Below are positions 7,979 to 15,931 of a stretch of 64,000 nt of DNA, piece by piece; position 1 is the first letter of the stretch; every line of letters starts with the position of its first letter. Origin of the DNA: Mitsuokella sp. oral taxon 131 str. W9106 (GTDB lineage: Bacteria > Bacillota > Negativicutes > Selenomonadales > Selenomonadaceae); NCBI RefSeq assembly GCF_000469545.1, contig NZ_KI273061.1, forward strand, positions 1 to 64,000, written 5' to 3'. The notes beneath the pieces are model-generated. The model searched no databases and was not told the origin of the DNA. It saw nothing but the letters and a program-made list of their open reading frames with translations. The position numbers and the translations under genes are program-made.

Positions 7979-8827
7979 GTGGAGGATCGTGTACTATCCT
8001 TGATTCGCGTGAAATACAATACGTTTTCCTCTTCGCAGAAGGAGGTTGCAGACTATGTCCTGAACCATGCAGAGGACGTGATGATGCACACGCTGAGCGA
8101 GATTGCTGAGGCCTGCCATGTGAGCGAGACGACGGTCCTGCGTTTCCTGCACAAGATCCATTTCAAGTCGTACCAACTGTTTCGCATCAGCCTGACGCGC
8201 GATCTTTCCAAGGAGCATAACCATACGATTTCCGAGGATGTCAAGGCGGGTGATACGGAAGGGCAGATCATGCAGAAGATCATCACGGCTACGATGGCCT
8301 CCCTGAAGGACAGTCTCGCCGTCATTGATGCGGACAGCCTGCACGGCTTCGTGGATCGCATCCTGGGCGCACAGCGCGTCCTCATCATCGGTGTCGGGGC
8401 ATCGGCGGCGGTTGCCTTGGACCTTTTCCATAAGCTCATCAAGCTCGGCGTTTCTGCGGTGCAGGAAAATGACCCGCACCTCATCAACATCCTGGCCTCG
8501 AATCTGACCGAAAAGGATTTTCTCATTGTGGTGTCGCATTCGGGCGAGAGCCGCGAGGTGCTCGACGGCACGCACCTCGCGCGGGAGAACCACTGTGCGG
8601 TCGGGGCGATTACCAGCTACTCGAAATCGACGCTTTCCCATGCGTCCGACTATGTGCTCTGCAGCTCGTCGCTTGAAACGCGCTATCGATCTGACGCGAT
8701 GACCTCGCGCATCATCCAACTCGTTATCGTGGACATTCTCTACGTCTCGATTGTTACGCGGCTCGGGAAATCCATCTTCCCCCAGATATATAAAACGCGA
8801 ATGGCCGTGGCCAAGAACAAAACCTGA
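7979..8827 (+). CDS. MurR/RpiR-family transcriptional regulator
   Basis: About 282 residues. The N-terminal HTH of the RpiR family (FSSSQKEVADYVLNHAEDV...HVSETTVLRFLHKI) is followed by a SIS domain (about 110-245; VLIIGVGASAAVA and VVSHSGESREV), which senses phosphosugars. The GTG at 7979 has GTAGGGA five bases upstream; ATGs at 7931 and 7934 lie in the putative operator. It precedes an operon for sugar-acid breakdown and is probably its regulator, with the phosphorylated intermediate as effector. Ends at a strong hairpin. Confidence 0.88.
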   Translation: MEDRVLSLIRVKYNTFSSSQKEVADYVLNHAEDVMMHTLSEIAEACHVSETTVLRFLHKIHFKSYQLFRISLTRDLSKEHNHTISEDVKAGDTEGQIMQKIITATMASLKDSLAVIDADSLHGFVDRILGAQRVLIIGVGASAAVALDLFHKLIKLGVSAVQENDPHLINILASNLTEKDFLIVVSHSGESREVLDGTHLARENHCAVGAITSYSKSTLSHASDYVLCSSSLETRYRSDAMTSRIIQLVIVDILYVSIVTRLGKSIFPQIYKTRMAVAKNKT

Positions 8828-8833
8828 AAAACG

Positions 8834-8874
8834 AGGAAACGCCCTGCACGGACTGCCATGCGGGGCGTTTTCCT
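8834..8874 (+). terminator. Terminator after the RpiR gene
   Basis: AGGAAACGCCC and GGGCGTTTTCCT pair around a loop of about 17 nt that can form an extra TGCA-type pairing. The T-rich 3' arm ends TTTTCCT. Confidence 0.7.
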
Positions 8875-8892
8875 ATGCGCAAAAGATTTCAA

Positions 8893-8920
8893 TTGACATT
8901 TTTGTAAAGGTTGCTATACT
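8893..8920 (+). promoter_or_regulatory. Strong sigma-70-type promoter of the dehydrogenase-GntP-kinase-aldolase operon
   Basis: Consensus TTGACA (8893-8898), 16-bp spacer, TATACT (8915-8920). The last base of the -10 box is the first base of the 12-bp inverted repeat at 8920-8950, so a protein bound there would block initiation. Confidence 0.8.
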
Positions 8921-8950
8921 ATATAACAGTAGCAAAATTACTGTTATATA
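8920..8950. promoter_or_regulatory. 12-bp perfect inverted repeat, candidate operator
   Basis: TATATAACAGTA (8920-8931) and TACTGTTATATA (8939-8950) are separated by 7 nt and cover the transcription start region. Probably bound by the adjacent RpiR regulator, although the half-site differs from the GCGATATAG palindrome before that gene; both share a TATA-rich core. Confidence 0.65.
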
Positions 8951-8996
8951 ATATAGCATAGTAGTTTAATTGCAACTATATAAGGAGGATGACATC

Positions 8997-10082
8997 ATGA
9001 AGGCGATCTTACTGGGCGACGCGATGATCCACGGCAAGGGGTTTGAGGGCGCATGGAAGAAGCACATGGCAAGGTACGGCTCAGACATCTGCGTGGGCGA
9101 GTGGGAAAGTGACTGGGACAAGCTGCAGTATCGGCGGTTGGAAGTCGAAAAGCGCGGTCCCGAGATTGAGACGGTCGACGAGCTCATCCAAAAGGAAGGC
9201 AAGGATGCGGACGTGCTCATGGGGCTTTTCGTCCCCGTGTCGAGCAAGGTCATGGACGCGATGCCGAACCTTCGCATCGTCGGGGTGTCGCGCGCTGGTC
9301 TGGAGAATGTCAATGTCGAGGAAGCGACGAAGCGTGGCATTTTAGTATTTCATGTCAAGGGGCGCAACGCGCACGCTGTTTCGGACTTTGCCATCGGCAT
9401 GATGCTCGCGGAGTGCCGCAATATCGCACGCGCGTTTCACGCCATCAAGACGGGAACGTGGCGCAAGACGTTCGTCAACAGCGACTACGTCCCGGAGCTC
9501 GGCGGCAAGATGATTGGCATCGTGGGCTATGGATTCATCGGACACTTGGTCGCAAAGAAGCTCTTTGGCTTCGAGGTGGATGTGCAGGTCTATGATCCGT
9601 ACACGCCTGCCGAGGAAATCGAGAAGAACGGCTGCCGCAAGGTGGAGCTCGATGCGCTGATGAAGACGAGTGACTTCGTCACGATACATGCTCGCCTGAC
9701 CGAGGCAAATCGGAAGATGATTGGCGCACACGAGATTGGGCTTATGAAGCCGACGGCGTACTTCATCAACACGGGGCGCGCGGGACTCATTGACCAAGAT
9801 GCGCTCATTGCGGCACTCCGTGACAAGAAAATCATGGGTGCGGCGCTCGACGTGTTCACGACGGAGCCAATCGAAGAAACGAGCGAGTATCTGAAGCTTG
9901 ACAACGTGACCCTTACGACGCATATTGCCGGCACGACGGCAGACGCGCTCCACAACTCGCCGTATCTTTTGGCGCAGGATGTCGCGACGTTCCTCCATGG
10001 CGGCAAGGCGCGCTTTATCGTCAACCCCGAAGTTATCGAGCAGCCTGCGTTCAAGGCATGGCTGGAGAAGGCAAGAGGATAA
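8997..10082 (+). CDS. D-isomer-specific 2-hydroxyacid dehydrogenase (PGDH-like)
   Basis: 361 residues. The NAD-binding Rossmann core has GIVGYGFIGHLVAKKL (about 168-183) and ends with the catalytic Arg, Glu and His regions (FINTGRAGLID, FTTEPIEE and LTTHIAGTT). Without an ACT domain it is more likely a dedicated sugar-acid dehydrogenase than serine-pathway SerA. The ATG at 8997 follows AAGGAGGATGACATC. First gene of an operon with a GntP permease, FGGY kinase and class II aldolase, so it probably oxidises or reduces an acid-sugar intermediate. The true substrate is unknown. Confidence 0.88.
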   Translation: MKAILLGDAMIHGKGFEGAWKKHMARYGSDICVGEWESDWDKLQYRRLEVEKRGPEIETVDELIQKEGKDADVLMGLFVPVSSKVMDAMPNLRIVGVSRAGLENVNVEEATKRGILVFHVKGRNAHAVSDFAIGMMLAECRNIARAFHAIKTGTWRKTFVNSDYVPELGGKMIGIVGYGFIGHLVAKKLFGFEVDVQVYDPYTPAEEIEKNGCRKVELDALMKTSDFVTIHARLTEANRKMIGAHEIGLMKPTAYFINTGRAGLIDQDALIAALRDKKIMGAALDVFTTEPIEETSEYLKLDNVTLTTHIAGTTADALHNSPYLLAQDVATFLHGGKARFIVNPEVIEQPAFKAWLEKARG

Positions 10083-10084
10083 CA

Positions 10085-10228
10085 ATGGAAACGCATGCGG
10101 AATATATGGAATCGGCAAAAGTCAAAGGAGATGCATTGGAAAAGGGAAAGGAGAATGATTTTTACAGATGTATTCTGCATTATGGGTTATGTGACATAGA
10201 GGAAAAGGCAAGGAGGGAATTGCCATGA
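10085..10228 (+). CDS. Hypothetical 47-residue small protein
   Basis: An open frame starts ATG at 10085, two bases after the dehydrogenase stop, with AGAGGAT just upstream, and ends in a TGA that overlaps the ATG of the permease gene (ATGA at 10225-10228). Residues begin METHAEYMESAKVKGDALEK and include FYRCILHYGLCDIEEKARR; it is charged, with two Cys and no membrane segment. The tight fit between two genes and the ATGA coupling favour real translation. I recognise no family. It could equally be an accidental frame in a 142-bp gap. Confidence 0.45.
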   Translation: METHAEYMESAKVKGDALEKGKENDFYRCILHYGLCDIEEKARRELP

Positions 10229-11617
10229 GCCTGGGTATCTTGCTTGCGATATTCATGGTCGCTCTTTTGTTTGTTCTCGTTTCTATCATTCGGTTCAAGC
10301 TGCACCCGTTTCTTGCGCTTTTGGTTGGCGGCCTCCTCATGGGCATCCTCGCAGGAATGCCGCTCAATAAGACGGCGGCGATGATGGCGGCGGGCTTTGG
10401 CGGTACGATGCAGGGGATCGGCATCATCATTATTCTCGGGGTCGCGCTCGGCACGCTGCTTCACGTATCGGGCTGCACGAGCCAGATTGCGGCGCTTTTG
10501 CTGCGTGCGACGGGGACGCAGAACGCACCGACGGCAATTGCACTGACGGGCTATATTGTTTCGATTCCCGTGTTCTTTGACGCGGCTTTTGTCATTTTAG
10601 TCAATCTCGTCAAGACGCTCTCGCGGCAGGGCAGGATCCCGTTTGCGACGCTGGTGACGGCGCTCGCGGTCGGCCTTATCACGACACACGCGATGGTCAT
10701 CCCGACGCCGGGACCGATCGCCGTCGCGGCGACGATGGGGGTCAATATTGGCTGGTTCCTGCTCTACGCGATTATCGTGAGCTTGCCCGCCGTCATGGTC
10801 GGCGGCGTGCTCTATGGGAAGTATCTTGGGACGCAGGATGCGTACCGGGAGGATTTCGCAAACGCATTTGAAGAGGAGATGGAAGGGGGCGAAGCACCGG
10901 TTGGTGCTACGGTGGAGGCAAGGAATCTGCCTTCTGGAAGCCTCGGCATATTCCTCATCTTCTTCCCGATTTTCATTATCTTGCTCGGCACGGTCGCGGG
11001 CATGGTTTTTGAGAAGGGAACGGCCGCATATATTTTCTTCAACTTCATCGGCGACAAGAACATCGCGCTTCTTTTGGGCCTTTTCATGGCATTCTTCTGC
11101 CTGCGCCCCTATCTGCAGGCAGCCCTTCCATGACTTAGTCAACGAAGCCTGCACGCAGTCGGGGATTATCCTTGCGATCACGGGCGCGGGCGGCGCCTTT
11201 GGCAAGATCATTAATGAGACGGGGATCGGCAAGCAGCTTGTCGAGGGCATGACGGGACTGACGGATGGCACGGGCGTCGCGATTTTGATTGCCTGTTTTG
11301 TTATCAGTCAGGTGCTCCGTGCCGCACAGGGCTCTACAACGGTTGCACTCGTTACGACCTCTGCGATATTTGCTCCTGTGCTCGCGAGCCTGTCCGGTGT
11401 GTCGGCGATCCTCGCCTCGCTTGCCATCTGCGCAGGCGGCATTGGGCTTTCGCTGCCGAATGATTCGGGGTTCTGGGTGATCAACCGTTTTGGCAAGTTT
11501 GACGTGCCGGGTACGATGCGCGTCTGGACGGTCGGTGGAACGATTTCCGGCGTGACGGCGCTCGTCGTCATTTTGATCCTCAGTATGTTCACGAACAGCC
11601 TGCCTGGGCTGCTGTAA
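10225..11617 (+). pseudogene. GntP-family gluconate/acid-sugar permease, frameshifted
   Basis: A GntP-type membrane protein read in two frames. Frame one (10225-11133) starts MSLGILLAIFMVALLFVLVS and has GntP motifs (GITTHAMVIPTPGPIAVAA-like stretch), then stops after FMAFFCLRPYLQ. The downstream +1 frame resumes at QPFHDLVNEACTQSGIILAI and runs through the conserved end (AAQGSTTVALVTTSAI and LSLPNDSGFWVINRF) to 11617. Removing one base near 11115-11122 restores a single protein of about 463 residues, the normal GntP length. Both halves are otherwise well conserved, so this is a recent mutation or a sequencing error. The family imports gluconate-like acids with protons. Confidence 0.8.
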
Positions 11618-11637
11618 GCAAAGCAGGAGAGAAGAAA

Positions 11638-13143
11638 ATGGAACCTATCGTTACGATTGATATTGGGACAATGAGCATGCGAGCGATTCTCTACGACATG
11701 GAGGGGAAATCGCTGTTCATCTCGACGTATGAGTACCATGCAACCTATCTGCCGCGTGGCTATGTGGAACAGGAGACGGAGGATTGGCAGAAGGGACTCC
11801 TGCACACCTTGCAGGAAATGGGGGCGTTTCTAAAGGAAAAAGGGATTCATCCAGCGGCCATTTCTGTGACCTCGCAGCGCGCGTCGGTCATTCCCGTTGA
11901 CCGCGCGGGCAATCCGCTTTACCGTGCGATCACATGGCAGGACAAGCGAAGCGAGCTCATCAGCAATGATCTTGCGGAGGATATGTCCATGCAGGTCATC
12001 TATCGCAAGACGGGACTCCGAGCGAATCCGTATTTCTCCCTGCCCAAAATGATGTGGGTGAAAAGCGAGATGCCGGATGTGTATGCCAAAACGTATAAGT
12101 TCCTCGGCGTTCAGGACTACGTCATTTACCTCCTGACGGGCGAGTTCAAGACGGATTGGTCGCAGGCCGCGCGCACGATGCTCATGAATATCAAGACGTT
12201 CAAATGGAGCACGGATATGCTCGCAGGCTCGAAGATCGACGGGGACCTGCTTCCCGAACTGCAGCCGCCTGGCTCGATCGCAGGAAGTCTCCACGCGGAT
12301 GTTGCGTCGAGGACGGGGATGCCGGAGAATATCCCCGTCATCATGGCGGGCGGCGACCAGCAGAATGCGGCGCTTGCGCTCCATATTCTGAAGCCGGGCT
12401 ACGCGGAGGCGAATACGGGGACGGGCTCGTTCGTCATTGCCTTTTCGGGAAAGCCCGTCTTCGACCGCAAGTGCCGTGTGCTCTGCAGCGCGTCGGCGAT
12501 GCCCGGCAAGTGGATTGTCGAGGCGGGGATATTCAATACGGGTGCGATCTATCGCTGGTACAAGGAACAGTTCTACCAAGGCAAGCAGGCGACGTATGAG
12601 AAGCTTAACGAGGAGGCGGCAAACTCGGCGGTCGGAGCGAATGGTGTCCTCCTGATGCCGCACTTCGAGGGCAGTGCCGCTCCGTTCTGGAATCCGCGTG
12701 CCAAAGGGATGTTCTTCAACCTCTCGCTTGGCACGACGCGCGGCGATATGGCGCGCTCCATCTTCGAGGGAATCGCGCTTGAGATTGCAGAGAATATCGC
12801 GCTCATTGAGTCGATCTCGGGCGAGATTGAAGAGATCAGCGTGGCGGGCGGGATGACGCGGGCGAAGCTCTTTAATCAGATTCAGTCGGACGTCTGCTAC
12901 AAGCCTGTCGTGCAGTACCGAAACAGCGAGGCAACTTCGCTCGGGGCGGCGATGTCGGCTGGCGTGACGCTTGGTATCTTTGACAGCTATACAGAGGCAT
13001 TTCGCAAGCTTGTCGGGGAGGAGGGTTCCGTCTGCAAGCCAAACGCAGAAAATCATATTGCGTATCGGCGGATTCAGGAGCGACGCGAGTATCTTTATGA
13101 CACGCTCGATAAGGCGGAAGTTTATCCGAAATTTGTAAAATGA
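11638..13143 (+). CDS. FGGY-family carbohydrate kinase (xylulokinase-like)
   Basis: 501 residues, standard for FGGY kinases. The N-terminal ATPase-fold motif is IVTIDIGTMSMRAILYD; the sugar-site region has SVTSQRASVIPVD and AITWQDKR; the C-terminal domain has MAGGDQQNAALA, TGTGSFV and the FGGY signature-like GGMTRAKLFNQIQSDV with SLGAAMSAGV. It would phosphorylate an imported sugar or sugar acid with ATP before cleavage by the aldolase encoded next. The start has AGGAG upstream. Substrate is not readable; gluconate, xylulose-like or C4-C6 ketonates are all possible. Confidence 0.9.
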   Translation: MEPIVTIDIGTMSMRAILYDMEGKSLFISTYEYHATYLPRGYVEQETEDWQKGLLHTLQEMGAFLKEKGIHPAAISVTSQRASVIPVDRAGNPLYRAITWQDKRSELISNDLAEDMSMQVIYRKTGLRANPYFSLPKMMWVKSEMPDVYAKTYKFLGVQDYVIYLLTGEFKTDWSQAARTMLMNIKTFKWSTDMLAGSKIDGDLLPELQPPGSIAGSLHADVASRTGMPENIPVIMAGGDQQNAALALHILKPGYAEANTGTGSFVIAFSGKPVFDRKCRVLCSASAMPGKWIVEAGIFNTGAIYRWYKEQFYQGKQATYEKLNEEAANSAVGANGVLLMPHFEGSAAPFWNPRAKGMFFNLSLGTTRGDMARSIFEGIALEIAENIALIESISGEIEEISVAGGMTRAKLFNQIQSDVCYKPVVQYRNSEATSLGAAMSAGVTLGIFDSYTEAFRKLVGEEGSVCKPNAENHIAYRRIQERREYLYDTLDKAEVYPKFVK

Positions 13144-13275
13144 AATGCTGCGGCACTGGCAATCAGGGGGAATCAGGAGGAAATGCAATCTACGGGCTTG
13201 AGGATTTTGCTGCATGTTTGAAAGATGTTCCCAGGCAGTGACAGGCAGTGATATAAGGAAGGGTCGTGACCGAAC

Positions 13276-14115
13276 ATGATGACGAATCTGAAGACGATAC
13301 TCATACCCGCTTACGAGAAAAAGTATGCGGTCGGCTCGTTTAACTCGTACAATTATGAGACGTTCCGGGGAAGTATTGAGGCTGGGGTGGAGACGGGAAC
13401 GCCAATCATTGCTGCCTTTGGTGCGAAATATTTGGCGAATATGTCCTTGGAGACGGCCAGTGCGCTCGTCCATTCGCTCGCTGAGCCGCTGGACATTCCG
13501 ATATGCCTCCATCTGGATCATAGTAAAGATATGGAGGTCATCTTCCGCGCAATTCAAGCGGGATTTGGCTCGGTCATGTACGATGGCTCGGCACTCCCCT
13601 TCGAGGAAAATCTTGCCAATACGCGTGCGGTCTGCCGCGTTGCGCACGCCTGCGGCGTGTCGGTAGAGGCGGAACTCGGAAGTCTCGCGGCAGGCAGGGA
13701 GTCGCATGAGGGTGAGGCAACTGACGTAGAGAAGTATACCGATCCGAAGGCGGCAAAGAAGTTCGTCAGCGCAACGGACGTCGATGCGCTCGCCGTTTCT
13801 ATTGGGACCGTGCACGGGCTTTATAAGGGAAAGCCCAATATCCGCGTCGATATTCTGAAGGAAATCGATCAGGCACTCGGCATTCCGCTCGTCTTGCATG
13901 GCGGCTCGGGGACGCCTAAGGAGGATATCCTGCAGTGCATTGCAAACGGCATTGCGAAAATCAACGTCAATACGGAAATCTCAAGCGACGCGGTTGCGCG
14001 GAGCGCTGCGCTGCTCGCAAAGGAGAAACCGCATTTTTCAGTGCTGTCGCTCCATCAAGTCGATTTTGTCAAGGAGACGGTCAAGAAATACATCGCATTT
14101 TTCCGCAGCCATTGA
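13276..14115 (+). CDS. Class II ketose-bisphosphate aldolase
   Basis: 279 residues, like the FbaA/KbaY/GatY group. The zinc and catalytic residues are in CLHLDHSKD (Asp81, His82), EAELGSLAAGRE, VSIGTVHGLYKG (metal His) and VLHGGSG, with the phosphate-binding NVNTEIS loop. It would split the phosphorylated substrate to dihydroxyacetone phosphate or pyruvate-type products. Preceded by a 132-bp gap containing two short direct repeats (AATCAGG and CAGGCAGTGA) but no gene. Last gene of the operon. Family is certain, exact substrate is not. Confidence 0.9.
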   Translation: MMTNLKTILIPAYEKKYAVGSFNSYNYETFRGSIEAGVETGTPIIAAFGAKYLANMSLETASALVHSLAEPLDIPICLHLDHSKDMEVIFRAIQAGFGSVMYDGSALPFEENLANTRAVCRVAHACGVSVEAELGSLAAGRESHEGEATDVEKYTDPKAAKKFVSATDVDALAVSIGTVHGLYKGKPNIRVDILKEIDQALGIPLVLHGGSGTPKEDILQCIANGIAKINVNTEISSDAVARSAALLAKEKPHFSVLSLHQVDFVKETVKKYIAFFRSH

Positions 14116-14126
14116 CGGGAATTTTC

Positions 14127-14177
14127 GCAAAGAGAGCAGCCCATCCGTGTTGGAGGGTGGAGGGCTGCTCTCTTTGC
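14127..14177 (+). terminator. Long stem-loop after the aldolase gene
   Basis: GCAAAGAGAGCAGCCC (14127-14142) and its perfect complement at 14162-14177 give a 16-bp stem with a 19-nt loop; an outer CGGGAA/TTCCCG pair may extend it. No strong T run follows, so it may stabilise the 3' end rather than terminate by itself. Confidence 0.6.
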
Positions 14178-14192
14178 TGTAGTTTCCCGTAT

Positions 14193-14444
14193 GGTCTGTA
14201 GGTTTGTCAATCCTATGTTGCACTGAGCCAAATGCTTTTTCAAACATTCGTTTGGTGAATCCCAGCCCAGTGGACGCATCGGGAATGCATTGCAGATTCG
14301 ATTGCGCCGAGCCAGCCGCTTCCTGAATTCCGCAAAGGAATCGAACTTGTGGCTCGCATCAAACGCCTCGTTGTCCTTTCGGTGCGAGCGGTAGGCGCGT
14401 ACGGGAGCTTGCCGTTGTGCCGCGGCGTGCAGGGGTGTATCTTT
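14193..14444 (-). pseudogene. Transposase C-terminal remnant (DDE integrase type)
   Basis: Reading the minus strand from 14444 gives a frame with YRSHRKDNEAF, KFDSFAEFRKRLARRNR and FPMRPLGWDSPNECL, the typical end of IS3/IS481-type DDE transposases (RSHRKDNE holds the catalytic Glu region; FPMRPLGW.SP is the C-terminal motif). There is no intact start, a stop lies just upstream at 14445-14447, and the normal stop is missing, so only about 84 codons survive. No inverted terminal repeats were found. This is a fossil of an insertion. Confidence 0.6.
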
Positions 14445-14512
14445 TCATGATTATTTTGTCACACATGTATTGTAACCCTACAAACTCCTGTTTTGACCGT
14501 GCTTCGATTTTC
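14445..14512. other. Remainder of the 505-bp gap before rpsF
   Basis: Between the transposase remnant and the rpsF promoter I see no coding frame, repeat or further signal. Confidence 0.5.
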
Positions 14513-14541
14513 TTGCATGCCGCTTTTTTTCGTGGTATACT
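14513..14541 (+). promoter_or_regulatory. Predicted promoter of rpsF-ssb-rpsR
   Basis: TTGCAT (14513-14518), 17-bp spacer, TATACT (14536-14541), 80 bp before the GTG start of rpsF. Confidence 0.75.
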
Positions 14542-14548
14542 GACGTAG

Positions 14549-14594
14549 TCGCCTTATGGCGAAGGATTGACTCTGCCCTTTCTGCGGGAAGGGC
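14549..14594 (+). promoter_or_regulatory. rpsF leader with two hairpins
   Basis: TCGCC-TTAT-GGCGA (14549-14562) and GCCCTT-N8-AAGGGC (14575-14594) lie between the promoter and rpsF. Leaders of rpsF operons in many bacteria bind the S6:S18 complex for feedback control; whether this one has the CCG-box fold cannot be decided by eye. Confidence 0.35.
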
Positions 14595-14620
14595 CAAAGA
14601 CCAAAGAGGGAGGTGATTTC

Positions 14621-14908
14621 GTGAGGAAGTACGAAGTCATATTTATCGTGAAGCCGCTTGAGGAAGAGGCCACGAACGCCGTCATTGAGAAGTTCTCGAA
14701 GCTGATTGCGGCAAACGGCGGCACGATCGACAAGGAAGACCGCTGGGGCAAGAAGCGTCTTGCCTATGAGATCAAGGACTGCACGGAGGGCTATTACTGC
14801 CTGTTCAACGTGACGTGCGAGCCGGCATGCGTTGCCGAGTGCGACCGCGTCATGAAGATCACGGACGAGCTCTTGAAGCACATGATCGTCCGCGAAGACG
14901 AAACGTGA
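14621..14908 (+). CDS. rpsF: 30S ribosomal protein S6
   Basis: 95 residues: (V)[20 protein letters not shown]...[32 protein letters not shown], the S6 fold. The GTG at 14621 has GGAGGTGA just upstream, so it is preferred over an in-frame ATG at 14567 in the leader. First gene of the conserved rpsF-ssb-rpsR operon; S6 binds with S18 in the platform of the 30S subunit. Confidence 0.97.
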   Translation: MRKYEVIFIVKPLEEEATNAVIEKFSKLIAANGGTIDKEDRWGKKRLAYEIKDCTEGYYCLFNVTCEPACVAECDRVMKITDELLKHMIVREDET

Positions 14909-14951
14909 GGGAAGCCATTCCCTAAAACCGAAAATGAAAGGAACGAGAAGC

Positions 14952-14966
14952 ACACCCTTAGGGTGT
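14952..14966 (+). repeat. Small hairpin before ssb
   Basis: ACACCC-TTA-GGGTGT is a perfect 6-bp stem located directly before the ssb ribosome site GGGAGGATG. It might tune ssb translation or stability within the operon. Confidence 0.35.
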
Positions 14967-14979
14967 CAGGGAGGATGCC

Positions 14980-15429
14980 ATGAACAAGGTCATCTTGGTG
15001 GGGCGCCTGACGCGCGACCCAGAGGTACGCTATACCCAGTCCGGGACGGCTGTCGCCACGTTTACGCTTGCCGTCGACCGCCGCTTTGCAAAGCGCGATG
15101 CGAATGACGGACGCCCGACGGCGGATTTCATCCCCATCGTCGCATGGCGCAAGCTGGCAGAGATCTGTGGCAACAATTTGGTCAAAGGCCGCCGCATCGG
15201 CGTCGAGGGCAGCATGCAGGTGCGTTCCTATGACGCACAGGACGGCTCGAAGCGCTATGTGACGGAAGTCATCGCCGACGACATCGAGTTCCTCGACTCG
15301 AAGAACGCCGCGCATGAGGGCGGCTATACCGCTCCCGCTCCGTCGAGTTCGGGCGGAGCCGCACCTGCAGCAAAGCCTGCGGGCGGCGGTTTTGGACCAA
15401 CCATCGCGGATGAGGAAATCCCGTTCTAA
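14980..15429 (+). CDS. ssb: Single-stranded DNA-binding protein
   Basis: 149 residues. OB-fold at about 1-107 ([22 protein letters not shown]...[15 protein letters not shown]), then a Gly/Pro/Ala-rich linker and the acidic tip DEEIPF that docks replication and repair proteins. The acidic tip is complete, so this is the main replicative SSB rather than a phage or plasmid copy. Its position between rpsF and rpsR is the conserved bacterial order. Confidence 0.97.
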   Translation: MNKVILVGRLTRDPEVRYTQSGTAVATFTLAVDRRFAKRDANDGRPTADFIPIVAWRKLAEICGNNLVKGRRIGVEGSMQVRSYDAQDGSKRYVTEVIADDIEFLDSKNAAHEGGYTAPAPSSSGGAAPAAKPAGGGFGPTIADEEIPF

Positions 15430-15449
15430 GCAAGGAGGGAACTATCTTG

Positions 15450-15680
15450 ATGAGACGTGACAGAAGCAGAAGACCGCGCAGAAAGGTCTGCTCGTTCTGC
15501 GTGGACAAGGTCGAAGCGATCGACTACAAGGACGTGGCAAAGCTGCGCCGCTTCATTACGGAGCGCGGCAAGATCCTGCCGCGCCGTATTTCGGGCAACT
15601 GCGCCAAGCATCAGCGTCAGGTGACGCTCGCAATCAAGCGCGCCCGCAATATCGCACTCCTGCCCTTTACGGCGGAGTAA
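15450..15680 (+). CDS. rpsR: 30S ribosomal protein S18
   Basis: 76 residues: basic N-terminus, [42 protein letters not shown], then ARNIALLPF. Four Cys (two in CSFC) suggest the zinc-binding C+ form. ATG at 15450 is 11 bases from AGGAGG; a TTG one codon earlier (15447) has better spacing and is an alternative start. Ends the operon before a strong terminator. Confidence 0.96.
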   Translation: MRRDRSRRPRRKVCSFCVDKVEAIDYKDVAKLRRFITERGKILPRRISGNCAKHQRQVTLAIKRARNIALLPFTAE

Positions 15681-15695
15681 GGAATCAAACCATTC

Positions 15696-15743
15696 GGGGC
15701 TGCGGCAAAATGCTTTCGCATTTTGTCCACAGCCCCTTTTTTT
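15696..15743 (+). terminator. Terminator of rpsF-ssb-rpsR
   Basis: GGGGCTG...CAGCCCC with an inner CAAAATGC/GCATTTTG stem and TTTC loop, followed by seven T. Confidence 0.9.
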
Positions 15744-15825
15744 ATGCTGTTTCGGATTTCTTTGGATACGATTTTGGTGCGGATGATTTTGGTGCGGATC
15801 ATGAAATATTTTCTTTTGTTACACC

Positions 15826-15854
15826 TTGAAAAAAATTCATTCATTTAGTACAAT
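15826..15854 (+). promoter_or_regulatory. Predicted promoter of the DeoR-LtaS-like operon
   Basis: TTGAAA (15826-15831), 17-bp spacer, TACAAT (15849-15854), about 78 bp before the DeoR start, in AT-rich DNA. Confidence 0.6.
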
Positions 15855-15931
15855 AATTATACAACAATAGGAAACGATTGATCCGTTTCCGTGTTGTATC
15901 CCATAAGTCTCGTTTGATTAGGAGGACGGAA

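Noticed and set aside
13183-13221. AGGAGGAA followed by a 12-codon frame between the kinase and aldolase genes
   Set aside because: The ribosome site is too close to the ATG and the peptide is too short to support.
11830-13899. A 689-codon frame antisense to the FGGY kinase and aldolase
   Set aside because: Shadow frame without a ribosome site or recognisable domain; the opposite strand has clear kinase and aldolase motifs.
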